Shown here piece after piece: positions 1-8,787 of a DNA stretch of 64,000 nucleotides (positions are counted from its first letter, which is position 1; the number at the start of each line of letters is the position of its first letter). The notes under the pieces were generated by a model. It saw nothing but the letters and a program-made list of their open reading frames with translations, was not told the origin of the DNA and searched no databases. Both the position numbers and the translations under genes were made by a program. The DNA is from Phycisphaerae bacterium (lineage in GTDB: Bacteria > Planctomycetota > Phycisphaerae > UBA1845): NCBI GenBank assembly GCA_028289375.1, contig JANQQK010000032.1:1-64000 (forward strand), written 5' to 3'.

Positions 1-245
1 CGCCAACACCCAGCTCCGCCTCGGACGTACCGGACAAGCCATCGCCAACTACCGCCGCGCCCTCAAGATCAACCCCGACCAAGCCCAATCCCATTTCGCC
101 ACCGCCGCACAACACTTCCAATCCCTCATCAACGACGGACACGCCAACGCCCCACTCCACTACAACCTCGCCAACACCCAGCTCCGCCTCGGACGTACCG
201 GACAAGCCATCGCCAACTACCGCCGCGCCCTCAAGATCAACCCCG
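1..245 (+). repeat. 168-bp in-frame direct repeat in TPR gene
   Basis: Bases 1-77 and 169-245 are identical, which gives a 168-bp (56-codon) repeat unit of which only the first copy and the start of the second are seen. The unit keeps the reading frame and may extend to the left of the window. Confidence 0.9.
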
Positions 246-733
246 CCGACGAACGCACCAAAGCCAACCTCAACTTCGCCCGAACACTCACCCGCGACCG
301 CTTCGAAACCACCGGCACCCAAGCCATCAAACAAACCCTATTCTTCTGGCACTACGAAACACCCGCCAGCACCCGACTCACCATCGCCATCGTCCTCTAC
401 ACACTCTTCTGGCTCATCCTCATCACCCGGAACTTCCTCCCCAAGCTCCGCATCACTTGGCCCGCCGCCATCACCGGCGCCCTCGCCCTCGCCCTCACCA
501 TCTCTCTCTCCATCTCCATTCCCAACCAGAACCGCCTCACCCACGGCGTCATCACCGCAAACGAAGTCATCGTCCGCAAAGGCAATGGCCAATCCTACGC
601 CCCCAAGTTCGACCAACCCCTCCACGAAGGCGTCGAGTTCGCCCTCATCGAACAACGCGACAACTGGGTCCAGATCCAACTCCCCGACAACAACACCGGC
701 TGGATCCAAACCAAAGACACCGAGCTCTTCTAG
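2..733 (+). CDS. TPR/SH3 membrane protein, BatE-like (5' end cut off by window)
   Basis: The reading frame is open from the first bases to a TAG stop, so only the C-terminal 243 residues are visible. It begins with tetratricopeptide-like helices (LGRTGQAIANYRRAL, twice), then has two hydrophobic segments (around ASTRLTIAIVLYTLFW and ITGALALALTISLS) and ends in a bacterial SH3-like domain closing with GWIQTKDTELF. This TPR, membrane, SH3 order is that of BatE-type proteins found with MoxR/Bat operons, whose exact role is unsettled. A 77-bp block is repeated perfectly 168 bp apart, so the TPR region looks freshly duplicated. The neighbouring Bat genes, if any, lie outside the window, so the family name is an inference. 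Confidence 0.75.
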   Translation, partial: ANTQLRLGRTGQAIANYRRALKINPDQAQSHFATAAQHFQSLINDGHANAPLHYNLANTQLRLGRTGQAIANYRRALKINPADERTKANLNFARTLTRDRFETTGTQAIKQTLFFWHYETPASTRLTIAIVLYTLFWLILITRNFLPKLRITWPAAITGALALALTISLSISIPNQNRLTHGVITANEVIVRKGNGQSYAPKFDQPLHEGVEFALIEQRDNWVQIQLPDNNTGWIQTKDTELF

Positions 734-744
734 GCCTCGATCCC

Positions 745-1389
745 TTGATCCCTCAACCCTGTAATCCCATCACCGCCGGCCTCCTCGTCGGCGGTCACTC
801 CACACGCATGCAACGCGACAAACTCCTCCTCACCCACAACAACAGAACCTTCATCGAACACGTCCACAACGTCGCGACACAACTCACCAACAACATCCTC
901 CTTCTGGGCCATCACCCCAACCTCCCGCCCGCACTCCGCAACCTCCCCCAACACCCCGACGCCCCCCCCAACAAAGGCCCCATCTCCGCCTTGAACGCAC
1001 TACTCCAAAACGCCCACACAGATTGGACCCTCCTACTCGCCTGCGACCTCCCCTTACTCACCGCCGAAACCATCAACATCCTGATTAGCGCCACCAATCC
1101 CAACAATCTCATCACCGTCTTCTCTTCCCCTTCGTCCCTCAGCCCCTCCGTCCCTTCGTCCCTTCCCTCAATCCCTCGATCCCTTGATCCCTCGCTCCCT
1201 CTCCTCCACCCAGCCACCGCCCTCTACCACAAATCCCTCCTCCCCAAAGTCCAGTCCGCTATCGCCACCAACGAACTCTCACTCACCAGGCTCATCCGCA
1301 ACAACCCCCACACCGCCATCCCCACCACCCCGCACATCGACCGCTCCCTCACCAACATCAACACCCCCGAAGACTTACAACACCTCTAG
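745..1389 (+). CDS. mobA: Molybdenum cofactor guanylyltransferase (MobA-like)
   Basis: The product would transfer GMP from GTP to molybdopterin in the cytoplasm. The nucleotide-binding signature is near the N terminus (AGLLVGGHSTRMQRDK, about residues 11-26) and the metal-binding segment LLLACDLPLL follows; both are typical of MobA, and about 214 residues is a normal length. The frame stays open far upstream, but upstream residues are an arginine-rich shadow of the TPR gene, so I chose the TTG just after that gene's stop; no clear ribosome site is seen. Residues around 125-152 (Ser/Pro/Leu-rich) are encoded by a family C simple-repeat array, an insertion with no counterpart in MobA. Whether the protein is still active is open. 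Confidence 0.7.
   Translation: MIPQPCNPITAGLLVGGHSTRMQRDKLLLTHNNRTFIEHVHNVATQLTNNILLLGHHPNLPPALRNLPQHPDAPPNKGPISALNALLQNAHTDWTLLLACDLPLLTAETINILISATNPNNLITVFSSPSSLSPSVPSSLPSIPRSLDPSLPLLHPATALYHKSLLPKVQSAIATNELSLTRLIRNNPHTAIPTTPHIDRSLTNINTPEDLQHL
1126..1207 (+). repeat. Family C simple repeat (CCCT-type heptamers) inside mobA
   Basis: The stretch is a run of units of the form TCCCTTCG/TCCCTCAA/TCCCTTGA, the complement of the GGGA-type units at 19038-19078. It lies in frame within mobA. A short version (CGATCCCTTGATCCCTCA) is at 738-755, just before the chosen mobA start. Confidence 0.8.
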
Positions 1390-1396
1390 TCTCTAT

Positions 1397-1450
1397 CGGG
1401 CGGCCCATCGCTTTCCCGGCGCGCCGGGATTGGGGGAGTCGAATCGACAA
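1397..1450 (+). repeat. Family B dispersed box, GGCGCGCC core
   Basis: The left arm is GGGCGGCCCA, the core palindrome is TCCCGGCGCGCCGGGA and the right arm is GGGGGAGTCGAATCGACA. The same arms recur at 3244, 12227, 56989 and 57585. It lies between mobA and the next gene. Confidence 0.85.
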
Positions 1451-1488
1451 CTCAGCATGGCCAACTGGTTGACCACGCCTCAACACAA

Positions 1489-1517
1489 TTGAACCATGAT
1501 CGCTGATTCGCTACCCT
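1489..1517 (+). promoter_or_regulatory. Possible promoter for the 1556 gene
   Basis: TTGAAC at 1489-1494 and TACCCT at 1512-1517 are separated by 17 bases. The match to sigma-70 consensus is only moderate. Confidence 0.25.
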
Positions 1518-1555
1518 ATTTCGCAGAGGAAACACGCGACTTCAGGAGGTAAGCC

Positions 1556-3226
1556 ATGTCCCCACGCCTCGCCACCATCCTGCTCGCCACCATCCTGCTC
1601 GCCACCATCACAACCGCATCCTTCGCCGGCGAATCCCAATGGAACCGCCGCATCGAACGTGTCGGTTTCGATATCGACGAAGATGCCAATACATACAATC
1701 TCCTCGTCGAATGGCGCATCGAACTCCCCCAACGCACCGACACAATCCTTGACCTGTCCATAGACGCCTCCCTCGACGTCGCCGGCACCCCCGCCGCCAT
1801 CGAAAACATCAACGTGATCGTCCTCCCGAACCCGACCCAGTCCACCTGCACCGAAGACTGCGGCCCCCCCTGCAACCAGATTGAAGTCGATGGCCAACTC
1901 TTCGACATGCATTGTGATCCCGCTAGTTGCGACTGCATCTCCCCAACATTCACCACCGCGATGCAGCTCAACGTCATCCCCGAACTTGAGGACGAAGTCA
2001 TCGTCATCTTCGATCACACCGACACCGCACTCGAAGACGAGGACAAGTCCGACGACCGAGGATCATTCAACGAATTCGCCTACGTCCGCGCCGTCAAAAA
2101 CATCGCCTTCCAGCCATCCCCCACCGACCCCGACAAAACCGACCTCATCATCCACTGGTTCGTCCGCGTCAACGACGTCACCAGCCTGCCCATCAACCTC
2201 GACACCATCGCCACCGTCGACGGATTGCCCCAATTCGCCGTCCATTCGCTCACCCTCAACGGCTTCCCGGGTTCAACACTCTACGAGAGTTGCAGCTCGT
2301 GCGAAGACGATCGCTGTGGCCGCATATACATCGACAGCGTGCGCGAACCATTGTTTTGCAAATGGGAATACCAAGCCTGCGCCACCCGAACCTTCACCAC
2401 CATTGTCCCCGACCTTGACCTCGCGCCCGTGCAGGACATCCGCATTCGCCTGCGCGCCTTCGACAACGCCATCCCCGACCTCAACGATTCGCAGAACGTC
2501 GGCGACGTCACCTACGGCGGATGGAACCGAAGCCGCCTCAACATCTCCGCACAAAACGCCGAACCACTCTTCGGCCCCGGCGGAGGTCCAGCCAATTACC
2601 CCGGCGTCACCATCAGTGCCGAGTTCAACGCACGCTGGCGTTTCGAATTCACCGGCGAAAGCGACTTCCCCGTCGACATTGGCACAACCGTCGAACCGCT
2701 TATCAACTGTGAACCCCAAATCGGCAACTGCAACGACTGCTGCGGATCAGGCTGCCAATGCTTCCCCACCCAGGGCGTCTTCGACACCACCACCCCCGAC
2801 ATCCGCTGGCGACTTTCCCCGTTCAACGGCGACTGTGAAAACGTCTTTCAACCATGCGGCTCGTTCAACATCAATGGCCTTCACAGAAGCCTGCACTGCG
2901 CAAGTCCCGGCGGCGCGTGCGTTACTGAACCCTTCAATTTCCATTTCAACGCTGCCGTCCGCACCGGCGACGTCGTCGACGCCAGGCTCGTCCCGACCGT
3001 CACCGGCGCAGAAGACCCCGAAACGTCCGACAACAACGGCAACGTGTACATCATCGCCGACCAGGACCAGGACCTCGCCCCCGACCTGATCGACGAATGC
3101 CCCGATACGCCACTCGGCATCACCATCAACGAAAAAGGCCGCCCCATAGGCGACCTCAACAACGACTGCAACGTCTCCCTCACCGACTTCGCCATCTTCC
3201 AGGCCAACCAAACCGGCCCCCGATAA
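1556..3226 (+). CDS. Secreted protein with C-terminal calcium-repeat/dockerin-like segment
   Basis: A signal peptide opens the protein (hydrophobic run to about residue 24, ending SFAGES), with a tandem 15-bp duplication (ILLAT twice) inside it. The start is fixed by AGGAGG seven bases before ATG. The 556-residue body is cysteine-rich (several CxxC and CC pairs) and has repeated beta-rich stretches with a DxA-type rhythm; I recognise no enzyme family. The last 55 residues contain acidic calcium-binding motifs (DQDQDLAPDLIDECPDT, as in thrombospondin type 3 repeats) and then DLNNDCNVSLTDFAIFQ, resembling one half of a type I dockerin. It is probably a cell-surface or extracellular protein. Function is unknown. 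Confidence 0.85.
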   Translation: MSPRLATILLATILLATITTASFAGESQWNRRIERVGFDIDEDANTYNLLVEWRIELPQRTDTILDLSIDASLDVAGTPAAIENINVIVLPNPTQSTCTEDCGPPCNQIEVDGQLFDMHCDPASCDCISPTFTTAMQLNVIPELEDEVIVIFDHTDTALEDEDKSDDRGSFNEFAYVRAVKNIAFQPSPTDPDKTDLIIHWFVRVNDVTSLPINLDTIATVDGLPQFAVHSLTLNGFPGSTLYESCSSCEDDRCGRIYIDSVREPLFCKWEYQACATRTFTTIVPDLDLAPVQDIRIRLRAFDNAIPDLNDSQNVGDVTYGGWNRSRLNISAQNAEPLFGPGGGPANYPGVTISAEFNARWRFEFTGESDFPVDIGTTVEPLINCEPQIGNCNDCCGSGCQCFPTQGVFDTTTPDIRWRLSPFNGDCENVFQPCGSFNINGLHRSLHCASPGGACVTEPFNFHFNAAVRTGDVVDARLVPTVTGAEDPETSDNNGNVYIIADQDQDLAPDLIDECPDTPLGITINEKGRPIGDLNNDCNVSLTDFAIFQANQTGPR

Positions 3227-3243
3227 ACCAACCCCGCACTACT

Positions 3244-3324
3244 GGGTGGCCCATTCCCGGCGCGCCGGGATTGGGGTAGTCGAATCGACAGGGTGGCTCG
3301 TCGCCCTGGCAGTGCGGGAGTCAA
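3244..3324 (+). repeat. Family B box followed by a partial second copy
   Basis: Bases 3244-3290 hold the complete box with core CCCGGCGCGCCGGGA and right arm GTCGAATCGACA. Immediately after it, 3291-3324 repeats the left arm (GGGTGGC) and a right arm of the type GTGCGGGAGTC but lacks the palindromic core. The gap between the two convergent genes is otherwise empty. Confidence 0.8.
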
Positions 3325-3402
3325 ACCTGCCCCGACGTCGAGCTTCGTCCGCAAGTGCGAAGTGATCCAGTCAAACGTGTGCCCCACCATATCACATTTC
3401 CG

Positions 3403-4080
3403 CTAGTTCTTGTCGCGCGACTTGCCGATCTCCAGATCCATCTTCGCCGAGATGCTCTGGGCACCGATAATAGGGAACGCACACTGCTTGTTTGTCAAAC
3501 CCAGATCACGGCACTCAACAGCGATCGCCTTGAATGTCCTATGCCTGCCACCACAAATTCTCTCAAAAGACGGCGAACAATCTGACGGTCTCAGGCTGAT
3601 CACGCGCACCGGTTCTCCACACCCCTTGATCGAGCTGTTCGCGCGCACCACCACGTCCAACCGGTCCATGATGTATATCGTCACCTTCCAAGGGCCTTGG
3701 CCGATCTCATCCGGCAACATCGACGCATCAATCGCCAACTCCGCCGACCCCTTCGCCGAGATCCGCTTCACCATCTTCATGCCGTACATCAGTTCCGAAG
3801 TGAGAACGCTTTCTTGCAGCGAGTCGCGGTCCTCCTCCCCGGGTTCGATGGTGACGACAAGCAAACCATCCTCCAGTTGCCCGTCCCACTTCACAGACAA
3901 CGTGCCCTGATTGTTCACTTCGGCGTACCCCAGCCCCAGCATCTCCATGGACCCACGCGACCCCGGCGTCGCGCCGTCCGGTCGCCCCTCCTCACCCCAT
4001 GCAACACCAGCCAGAACAACCAGCGCCGCGAACGCAAAAGAGCCACAGCCGTTCTGTCGCAGATTCATCCGAGAGATCAT
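3403..4080 (-). CDS. Exported protein of unknown function
   Basis: The 225-residue product starts with a signal peptide (hydrophobic run FAFAALVVLAGVAWG). AGGAGG lies eight bases before the ATG, so this start is preferred over a second ATG four codons later. The mature part has no catalytic motif that I recognise and holds four or more cysteines in its C-terminal half (CGEPV, DCSPS, RICGG, ECRD), suggesting disulfides outside the cytoplasm. It is on the same strand as, and just beyond, the last gene of the phage cassette. Whether it belongs to that cassette or is an ordinary host gene cannot be decided here. Confidence 0.75.
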   Translation of the reverse strand: MISRMNLRQNGCGSFAFAALVVLAGVAWGEEGRPDGATPGSRGSMEMLGLGYAEVNNQGTLSVKWDGQLEDGLLVVTIEPGEEDRDSLQESVLTSELMYGMKMVKRISAKGSAELAIDASMLPDEIGQGPWKVTIYIMDRLDVVVRANSSIKGCGEPVRVISLRPSDCSPSFERICGGRHRTFKAIAVECRDLGLTNKQCAFPIIGAQSISAKMDLEIGKSRDKN

Positions 4081-4249
4081 GATCCCAACCTCCTATGCAC
4101 ACCAAGGCCATCGTCGCTTGAAGTAGACCATGCACCGGAATCATCATAATACAAATGTCCGACAGGTCACGACCAGCCGGACGAATGCAACATCAAAACC
4201 CAATTGTCATTGAACAATTCCGCGCCCTACGCCATGCATCACGTCTCCA

Positions 4250-4615
4250 TCACCCCAGCACCGCCGCCAACAACGCCCCACGCGTCGGCGTCAGCAGCAC
4301 GAAATCCCCAACCGCGTAATCCCCAACCACGCGGTTCGGCGTCGGATACGCCACCGCCGTCGGCTTCGCCGCGTCAACCGCCACCGGCGGAACACCGTCA
4401 AACACCTGCGGCTGACACACAAGATGCGCCCCATACGTCGCGTCCGACGTGACCACCGCCGTCACCTTCCCCACCGTCTGCACCGCCGCACCAACGCGGC
4501 CTGGATCACGCGTCGCCATCGACGCCGAATCATCCGTCACCTGCAGCGACGACCGATACGCCTCCAGCAACCGCGCCTGATCCGCCCGCAACTCTGCCAA
4601 CGATCGAATCGCCAT
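4250..4615 (-). CDS. Phage cassette protein, unknown (last gene)
   Basis: This 121-residue protein is the final gene of the phage cassette, read from right to left. The N-terminal third is a charged helix (LAELRADQARLLEAYRSS) and the rest is beta-rich with little charge. It starts ten bases after the stop of the preceding fibre-like gene, so the two are cotranscribed. No family is recognised; a tail-fibre accessory or attachment subunit would fit its position. Confidence 0.65.
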   Translation of the reverse strand: MAIRSLAELRADQARLLEAYRSSLQVTDDSASMATRDPGRVGAAVQTVGKVTAVVTSDATYGAHLVCQPQVFDGVPPVAVDAAKPTAVAYPTPNRVVGDYAVGDFVLLTPTRGALLAAVLG

Positions 4616-4624
4616 GACCCACCC

Positions 4625-5326
4625 CTACTCCTCGTCCAGACACACAAGCCCAACCGCATCCACCGCCGACGGCGCCTCCGCATCCGCCACGCCGAGCGCC
4701 GTCAACACATTCTCATCCGTCACGCCCTCCGCCGTCACCGCGCGCACCCCCCACCGCATCCGCAACCCATGCGAAAACGCCACCGACGTAAACGCGTAAT
4801 GCACGCGACCGCGCCTGTAGGTGGTGCCCCCGATTGGAAACGCGAAATTGACATTGCCGGTTCCGCTGTCGTGATAGATCAGAAACCCGATTGGCCGCTC
4901 CTCGGCAAAACGATCATCCATCACCCACGACACGACAAACCGACCACCGGCGACAGCCTTCACGTCCACCGACATCGGCGATGGTGGCCTCGGCCCGACC
5001 AGATCGCCGCCCGCAGAGAACTCTGCCAATATCGGCGACGACGACGCACTCTCCACGCCACCACCACCCACCGATCGCAGTTCATAGTCATACGTGGTAT
5101 TGGCCGCATGCGGTCGCCACGAAAAATTCGACACGCCCGTCGCGTTCGCCCCTGCCGCCCCGACCGGCTGATCCGATCCCGTGCGATACAGGTTGTACCC
5201 GCCAGCCACACGCGGAAACGACCAGCCCAGCGTGGCCGACACACCGTTGGCGATCCCGCGCGGTGTGTACCCGCGGTGAATCGGGTCATAGTGCGTCAGC
5301 CACTTGCTCAACAATTCCGATGCCAT
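4625..5326 (-). CDS. Phage tail-tip/fibre protein with fibronectin III-like domains
   Basis: The 233-residue product contains two beta-sandwich-like segments with the usual fibronectin type III marks (ATLGWSFPRVAGGYNLYR and FVVSWVMDDRF...IGFLIYHDSGTG). Such domains are common on tail tips and fibres and are thought to touch cell surfaces. It sits twelve bases downstream of the 342-residue fibre-like gene. The assignment to the tail tip comes from domain type and position, not from a recognised family. Confidence 0.65.
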   Translation of the reverse strand: MASELLSKWLTHYDPIHRGYTPRGIANGVSATLGWSFPRVAGGYNLYRTGSDQPVGAAGANATGVSNFSWRPHAANTTYDYELRSVGGGGVESASSSPILAEFSAGGDLVGPRPPSPMSVDVKAVAGGRFVVSWVMDDRFAEERPIGFLIYHDSGTGNVNFAFPIGGTTYRRGRVHYAFTSVAFSHGLRMRWGVRAVTAEGVTDENVLTALGVADAEAPSAVDAVGLVCLDEE

Positions 5327-5338
5327 ACCGTGACACTC

Positions 5339-6367
5339 CTAACTCGGGTCCACCACGATCTGATCATCACCGCCATCGCTCGGTGTCAACGTCCGCAACA
5401 CGGTCGTCCCGTCATCGTCGAATACCTCATCGACGCCGGTTGATACCGTATGGCGACGCTTGTTCGCCAGCATCGCCTTCGCAAGCCGTAATTCCGCCCC
5501 CAGCGAGCCAGCCGACTGATGATCGGACACCGGCTCATCGAGCACCGCGTCGGCAATCTCAGCCGCCGACGCACCACCGCCTCCGCCACCACCTCCGGCA
5601 TCGCGAATCGCCTGCAGCGAATCGGTCGTCCGCGAATAGGTAGCCGACCCGTCATCGAGCATCTGCCCGATCACCGAACCGTCCGCCACATCCGTCGACA
5701 GCGTGGCTGCGTTCTTCACGAGCTTGTCGAGGTTCACGTCCGCAAGCGCCTGATCGACCTGCGCATTCACACCGGCCGACGATATGTCATTCAAATCGTC
5801 GAACGTATTCTTCGTACCCGAAATCGAGTACCCGCTCTTGTCGTTGTTCGTCCCGACGCTCACCAGACCAGTCGTCGGCGTGATGGCCAGATCGTCGAAA
5901 TTCGCCGGCACGGCAGACGCAGCCAATCGGCTCGCCACCGACGCATCCAGATTCGCGATGTTCGCCTGCACGTTGTCCGCCGCCGTCGGCGACCCGCTGA
6001 TCCGCACCGCATCAACCTCGAGCTGATCCGTCCCAGTCACCAGGCTGTCGAACACCTGCTGCGGCAACACCATGAAGTCCTCCCACATCGGCAGAAACCC
6101 ATCATCATCGCGCAACGTCACGCGGAAGATCCCCGTCGTGTTCGTATCCGACGTCGTCAGGTTCAACTCCCAATACCCGTCCGCAATGTGCGTGAAGTGG
6201 TTGTTGCCCGACGCTGCCAGCGTCAGCCCCGTCCGCGCGTCGCCCTTGATCACAGCCGCCGTGATGCCGCCCAGCGTCGCCGCCGTCACCGGCGTCACGC
6301 CGTCCGTCTTATCAACCAGCGGACCGACAACAACATCAAGCGCCGTGCTCTGTCTCAGAAATCTCAT
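5339..6367 (-). CDS. Phage tail fibre/baseplate-like protein
   Basis: The 342-residue protein starts with a beta-rich domain (residues 1-110, with the DGYWELNLTTSDTNT segment seen in phage receptor-binding proteins), continues with a long low-complexity helical stretch rich in Asp, Ala and Asn, and has a run of nine glycines around residue 260 followed by EIADAVLDEPVSDH. The polyglycine hinge before a C-terminal helix suits an elongated fibre. The adjacent LamG protein ends one base away, which indicates one transcript. Confidence 0.65.
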   Translation of the reverse strand: MRFLRQSTALDVVVGPLVDKTDGVTPVTAATLGGITAAVIKGDARTGLTLAASGNNHFTHIADGYWELNLTTSDTNTTGIFRVTLRDDDGFLPMWEDFMVLPQQVFDSLVTGTDQLEVDAVRISGSPTAADNVQANIANLDASVASRLAASAVPANFDDLAITPTTGLVSVGTNNDKSGYSISGTKNTFDDLNDISSAGVNAQVDQALADVNLDKLVKNAATLSTDVADGSVIGQMLDDGSATYSRTTDSLQAIRDAGGGGGGGGASAAEIADAVLDEPVSDHQSAGSLGAELRLAKAMLANKRRHTVSTGVDEVFDDDGTTVLRTLTPSDGGDDQIVVDPS

Positions 6368-7135
6368 CTAACCAGCCCTCCGGCTTCTGTAGTATCTCAT
6401 GATGATCGGAACCGACGGCCCACCCGGCGGCGACGATCCCACCTGCCGACTCCACCACCCATCCGCACCAAACGCAGGACCAAGCGGAACGTGGTCCGCA
6501 TGCGTGGCCACGTTGAATCCCGTCAGCGTTCCGTTGAACCCGTGCCCCGACAGATCGGCCAGCGACGTCGTCGTGAAATAGTTGGCTGCCAGCACGCAGC
6601 CGCTCATCACCCGAGGCCTCATCCACCAAGCCGTCATCTCGCCGATCGACAAGACGCGATCGAACAGCGCGATCGCCCCGATCAACCCGCGCAGCGACCG
6701 ATCCGAGTTTGACCGATTGCCCGCATACGCCGCGTTGAGCGCATCGGTATAGAACGCGCCCGATCCGTCATTCGCCGACGCGTAGCTCGCCTCGCTCGGC
6801 GGTGACGACAGGCTGCCCGTGTAGATGTGCGCGATGTTGCTCGACAGGTTCAGGTCCATCGTGAAAGCGACGAACTGCCACGAGCCCGCCGACACGGTCG
6901 TCGATGTCGTGTAGTCCAGCGCCGACGACAGTCGACTCTTGAACAAACGCAATCGCCCTGAAGAATCCGTCACGCGAAAGAACGGTTTGTCGCTGAACTT
7001 CGACCAGATGTAGCGATTGCTGCCCAGCGACGACGGCTTGATCCATGCCACAAACGTCTGCCGGATCAGGTTATCAATCGCCGGGCCGTCGCCATGCATC
7101 ACGCCGGCGTCAACAGTTGCAAAGTTGAGTGCCAT
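6368..7135 (-). CDS. LamG/concanavalin A-like domain protein of the phage cassette
   Basis: The 255-residue protein shows the LamG-like jelly-roll pattern: TFVAWIKPSSLGSNRYIWSK, then SAGSWQFVAFTMD, then LRGLIGAIALFDRVLSIGEM. Domains of this kind bind carbohydrates or serve as receptor-binding tips. Its start overlaps the stop of the preceding gene by one base. It is a plausible adhesin of the particle. Confidence 0.8.
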   Translation of the reverse strand: MALNFATVDAGVMHGDGPAIDNLIRQTFVAWIKPSSLGSNRYIWSKFSDKPFFRVTDSSGRLRLFKSRLSSALDYTTSTTVSAGSWQFVAFTMDLNLSSNIAHIYTGSLSSPPSEASYASANDGSGAFYTDALNAAYAGNRSNSDRSLRGLIGAIALFDRVLSIGEMTAWWMRPRVMSGCVLAANYFTTTSLADLSGHGFNGTLTGFNVATHADHVPLGPAFGADGWWSRQVGSSPPGGPSVPIIMRYYRSRRAG

Positions 7136-7653
7136 TATGTGTCGCTGTATTCAAAGAGGACCGCGAGAACCAAGGCCTTGTCGGCCACGTCATCATCATT
7201 CGGCGATGACTCTGCCCCATCCCGCGCCAAACCGAACAACACCGAATCCCCCGCGGCAACCGACGAGATCGCCATTGTCGCCTCCATCCGCTCGAATGCC
7301 GCACTTGGCGGCCCAGCGTTCACGGCAGCAGCAACCACCGCAGCCAGCTGATCGAGCGACTCTGTGTCACTGCCGCCAACACCGCTGACTTCCAGCTCGA
7401 AGCGAAACCGATTGCCCACTGTCGTCGGCGACGTGTACACAACCACGATCTTGCCCGAACCGGCGAAATCCTGCGGCACCTCGAAACTGCCGTAACACAT
7501 CCGACGACCGGATGGATCGTCGAACACCATCACGAGGTGGTCATACAGCCCATTCGAGCTTTCAATCGAAAACGGCTCGAACCACACCTCGCCACTGTCA
7601 TCGGGCTTGGTCATCGCCCCAAGAATCGGAATCCGATGCGTTGCCATGATCAA
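7135..7653 (-). CDS. Phage cassette protein, unknown
   Basis: The product has 172 residues. The N-terminal half is beta-rich (GEVWFEPFSIESSNGLYDHLVMVF) and the C-terminal half is alanine-rich with possible helices. Its ATG overlaps the TGA of the 83-residue gene upstream as ATGA, a mark of translational coupling; an in-frame ATG two codons later is an alternative. No family is recognised. Position between the tail and fibre genes suggests a tail-tip part. Confidence 0.65.
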   Translation of the reverse strand: MIMATHRIPILGAMTKPDDSGEVWFEPFSIESSNGLYDHLVMVFDDPSGRRMCYGSFEVPQDFAGSGKIVVVYTSPTTVGNRFRFELEVSGVGGSDTESLDQLAAVVAAAVNAGPPSAAFERMEATMAISSVAAGDSVLFGLARDGAESSPNDDDVADKALVLAVLFEYSDT

Positions 7654-7901
7654 ACCCCCTCCCGTGCAAACTTCTGCAACATCCAGTACGCCACCAGCGC
7701 TTTCTTCTGCGCACCGGTGAACGAATGCGGGCTCGTCGCCGTATCAATGGCCGACACGAGCGACGATCGATTCGCCTCGAACCAATTCTCGGTTGCCTGA
7801 ACCGCCGCATTGATCTGTGGTTTGGTCCAGGTCACGTTGCCGACTGACGTGCGAACACGCCGCCGCAATTCCGCCAACTCTTCTGCAGACAACACTGCCA
7901 T
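7650..7901 (-). CDS. Small phage cassette protein
   Basis: This 83-residue, largely helical protein starts MAVLSAEELAELRRRV and ends YWMLQKFAREGV. It is of the right size for a head-tail or tail accessory factor but matches no family I know. It is coupled to the next gene by an ATGA overlap. Confidence 0.65.
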   Translation of the reverse strand: MAVLSAEELAELRRRVRTSVGNVTWTKPQINAAVQATENWFEANRSSLVSAIDTATSPHSFTGAQKKALVAYWMLQKFAREGV

Positions 7902-7913
7902 GGTCTTTCCCTC

Positions 7914-8768
7914 CTACGATCCAATGGTGACGGCTGCCAGACCATTCAGTACGATCGTCAGGTCTGCGCCCGCCGTCGATGATCCGACCTGCTCGATTTC
8001 AAACGTGACAACACTGCCAGCCGAGACGGATGCATTCTTCGTGGCTGATGTGTCCTGATTCTGGCCCGACGAAATGGAAACCATCTCACCTTGATTGGCG
8101 AAGATGGATGCACCGTTGATGCGGACGTCGACGATCAGGCTGGCACCCACCGGCGCCGTCCCCGCCTGTCCAATTGCACTCACGAGCGTGAAATCGAACG
8201 GCGCCGGCCATTCCACGCTCGCCGCCCCCGTCGTCAGATTCCCCGAGATGTGCACCGACGGCGTGATCGGCACAGTGTTGGCCGACGCACCTACCGGCGA
8301 TACGTCGAACAGCACTGCAGGCCGCTCGTCGACAACCGTCATCACGCCCGACGCCGCCGTGACGGTGGCCAATGGCAGAAACGACGTCAGATCCGCAGGA
8401 AACGCAGCCTGCACCTGCAGTGTGTTGCTCGCGTCGACGTAGACCACGCGCGTGCTGTCATCGGGAATTGCCTGATTGACCGCGCCGTCGAAGCACTTGC
8501 GCACGCCGCCAAGCGTGTACCGAATCGGATACACGCCGACCGTCAACGCGCCGTCCTGTACGACCATGCCTTCGCGCATCGCCGCCAGGATCGTGTTCTG
8601 CCGCTGCTGGCGACGGTTGTATTGCACTTCATACGTCGGCGTGCTGTTCGGGCCGACGCCCTTCGCGATGTAGGGCAAACCGGTTGGCGTATCGACGCCA
8701 CCATCGAGCGTCAACACGCTCGCATCGGACGGAAAAACCTCGTCGGGATAAGTGAAACTGCCGGACAT
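7914..8768 (-). CDS. Phage tail/baseplate-like protein, unknown
   Basis: The 284-residue product begins MSGSFTYPDEVFPSD. The frame stays open upstream of this ATG, but those residues overlap the preceding gene and are arginine-rich, and an AAAGAGAG ribosome site precedes the ATG used here. The C-terminal 120 residues are a likely beta-sandwich (FDFTLVSAIGQAGTAPVGASLIVDVRINGASIF), a pattern shared by carbohydrate-binding tail modules. No named family can be given. Confidence 0.65.
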   Translation of the reverse strand: MSGSFTYPDEVFPSDASVLTLDGGVDTPTGLPYIAKGVGPNSTPTYEVQYNRRQQRQNTILAAMREGMVVQDGALTVGVYPIRYTLGGVRKCFDGAVNQAIPDDSTRVVYVDASNTLQVQAAFPADLTSFLPLATVTAASGVMTVVDERPAVLFDVSPVGASANTVPITPSVHISGNLTTGAASVEWPAPFDFTLVSAIGQAGTAPVGASLIVDVRINGASIFANQGEMVSISSGQNQDTSATKNASVSAGSVVTFEIEQVGSSTAGADLTIVLNGLAAVTIGS

Positions 8769-8787
8769 GATGCTCTCTTTCTGATCG

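Noticed and set aside
457-744. A long arginine-rich extension upstream of the MobA-like gene.
   Set aside because: It overlaps the TPR/SH3 gene in another frame and has no MobA-like sequence.
5519-6712. Long plus-strand frames opposite the phage fibre genes, and similar ones at 8839-9750 and 9879-10598.
   Set aside because: They are arginine/histidine-rich reversals of the minus-strand coding sequence and lack ribosome sites or known domains.
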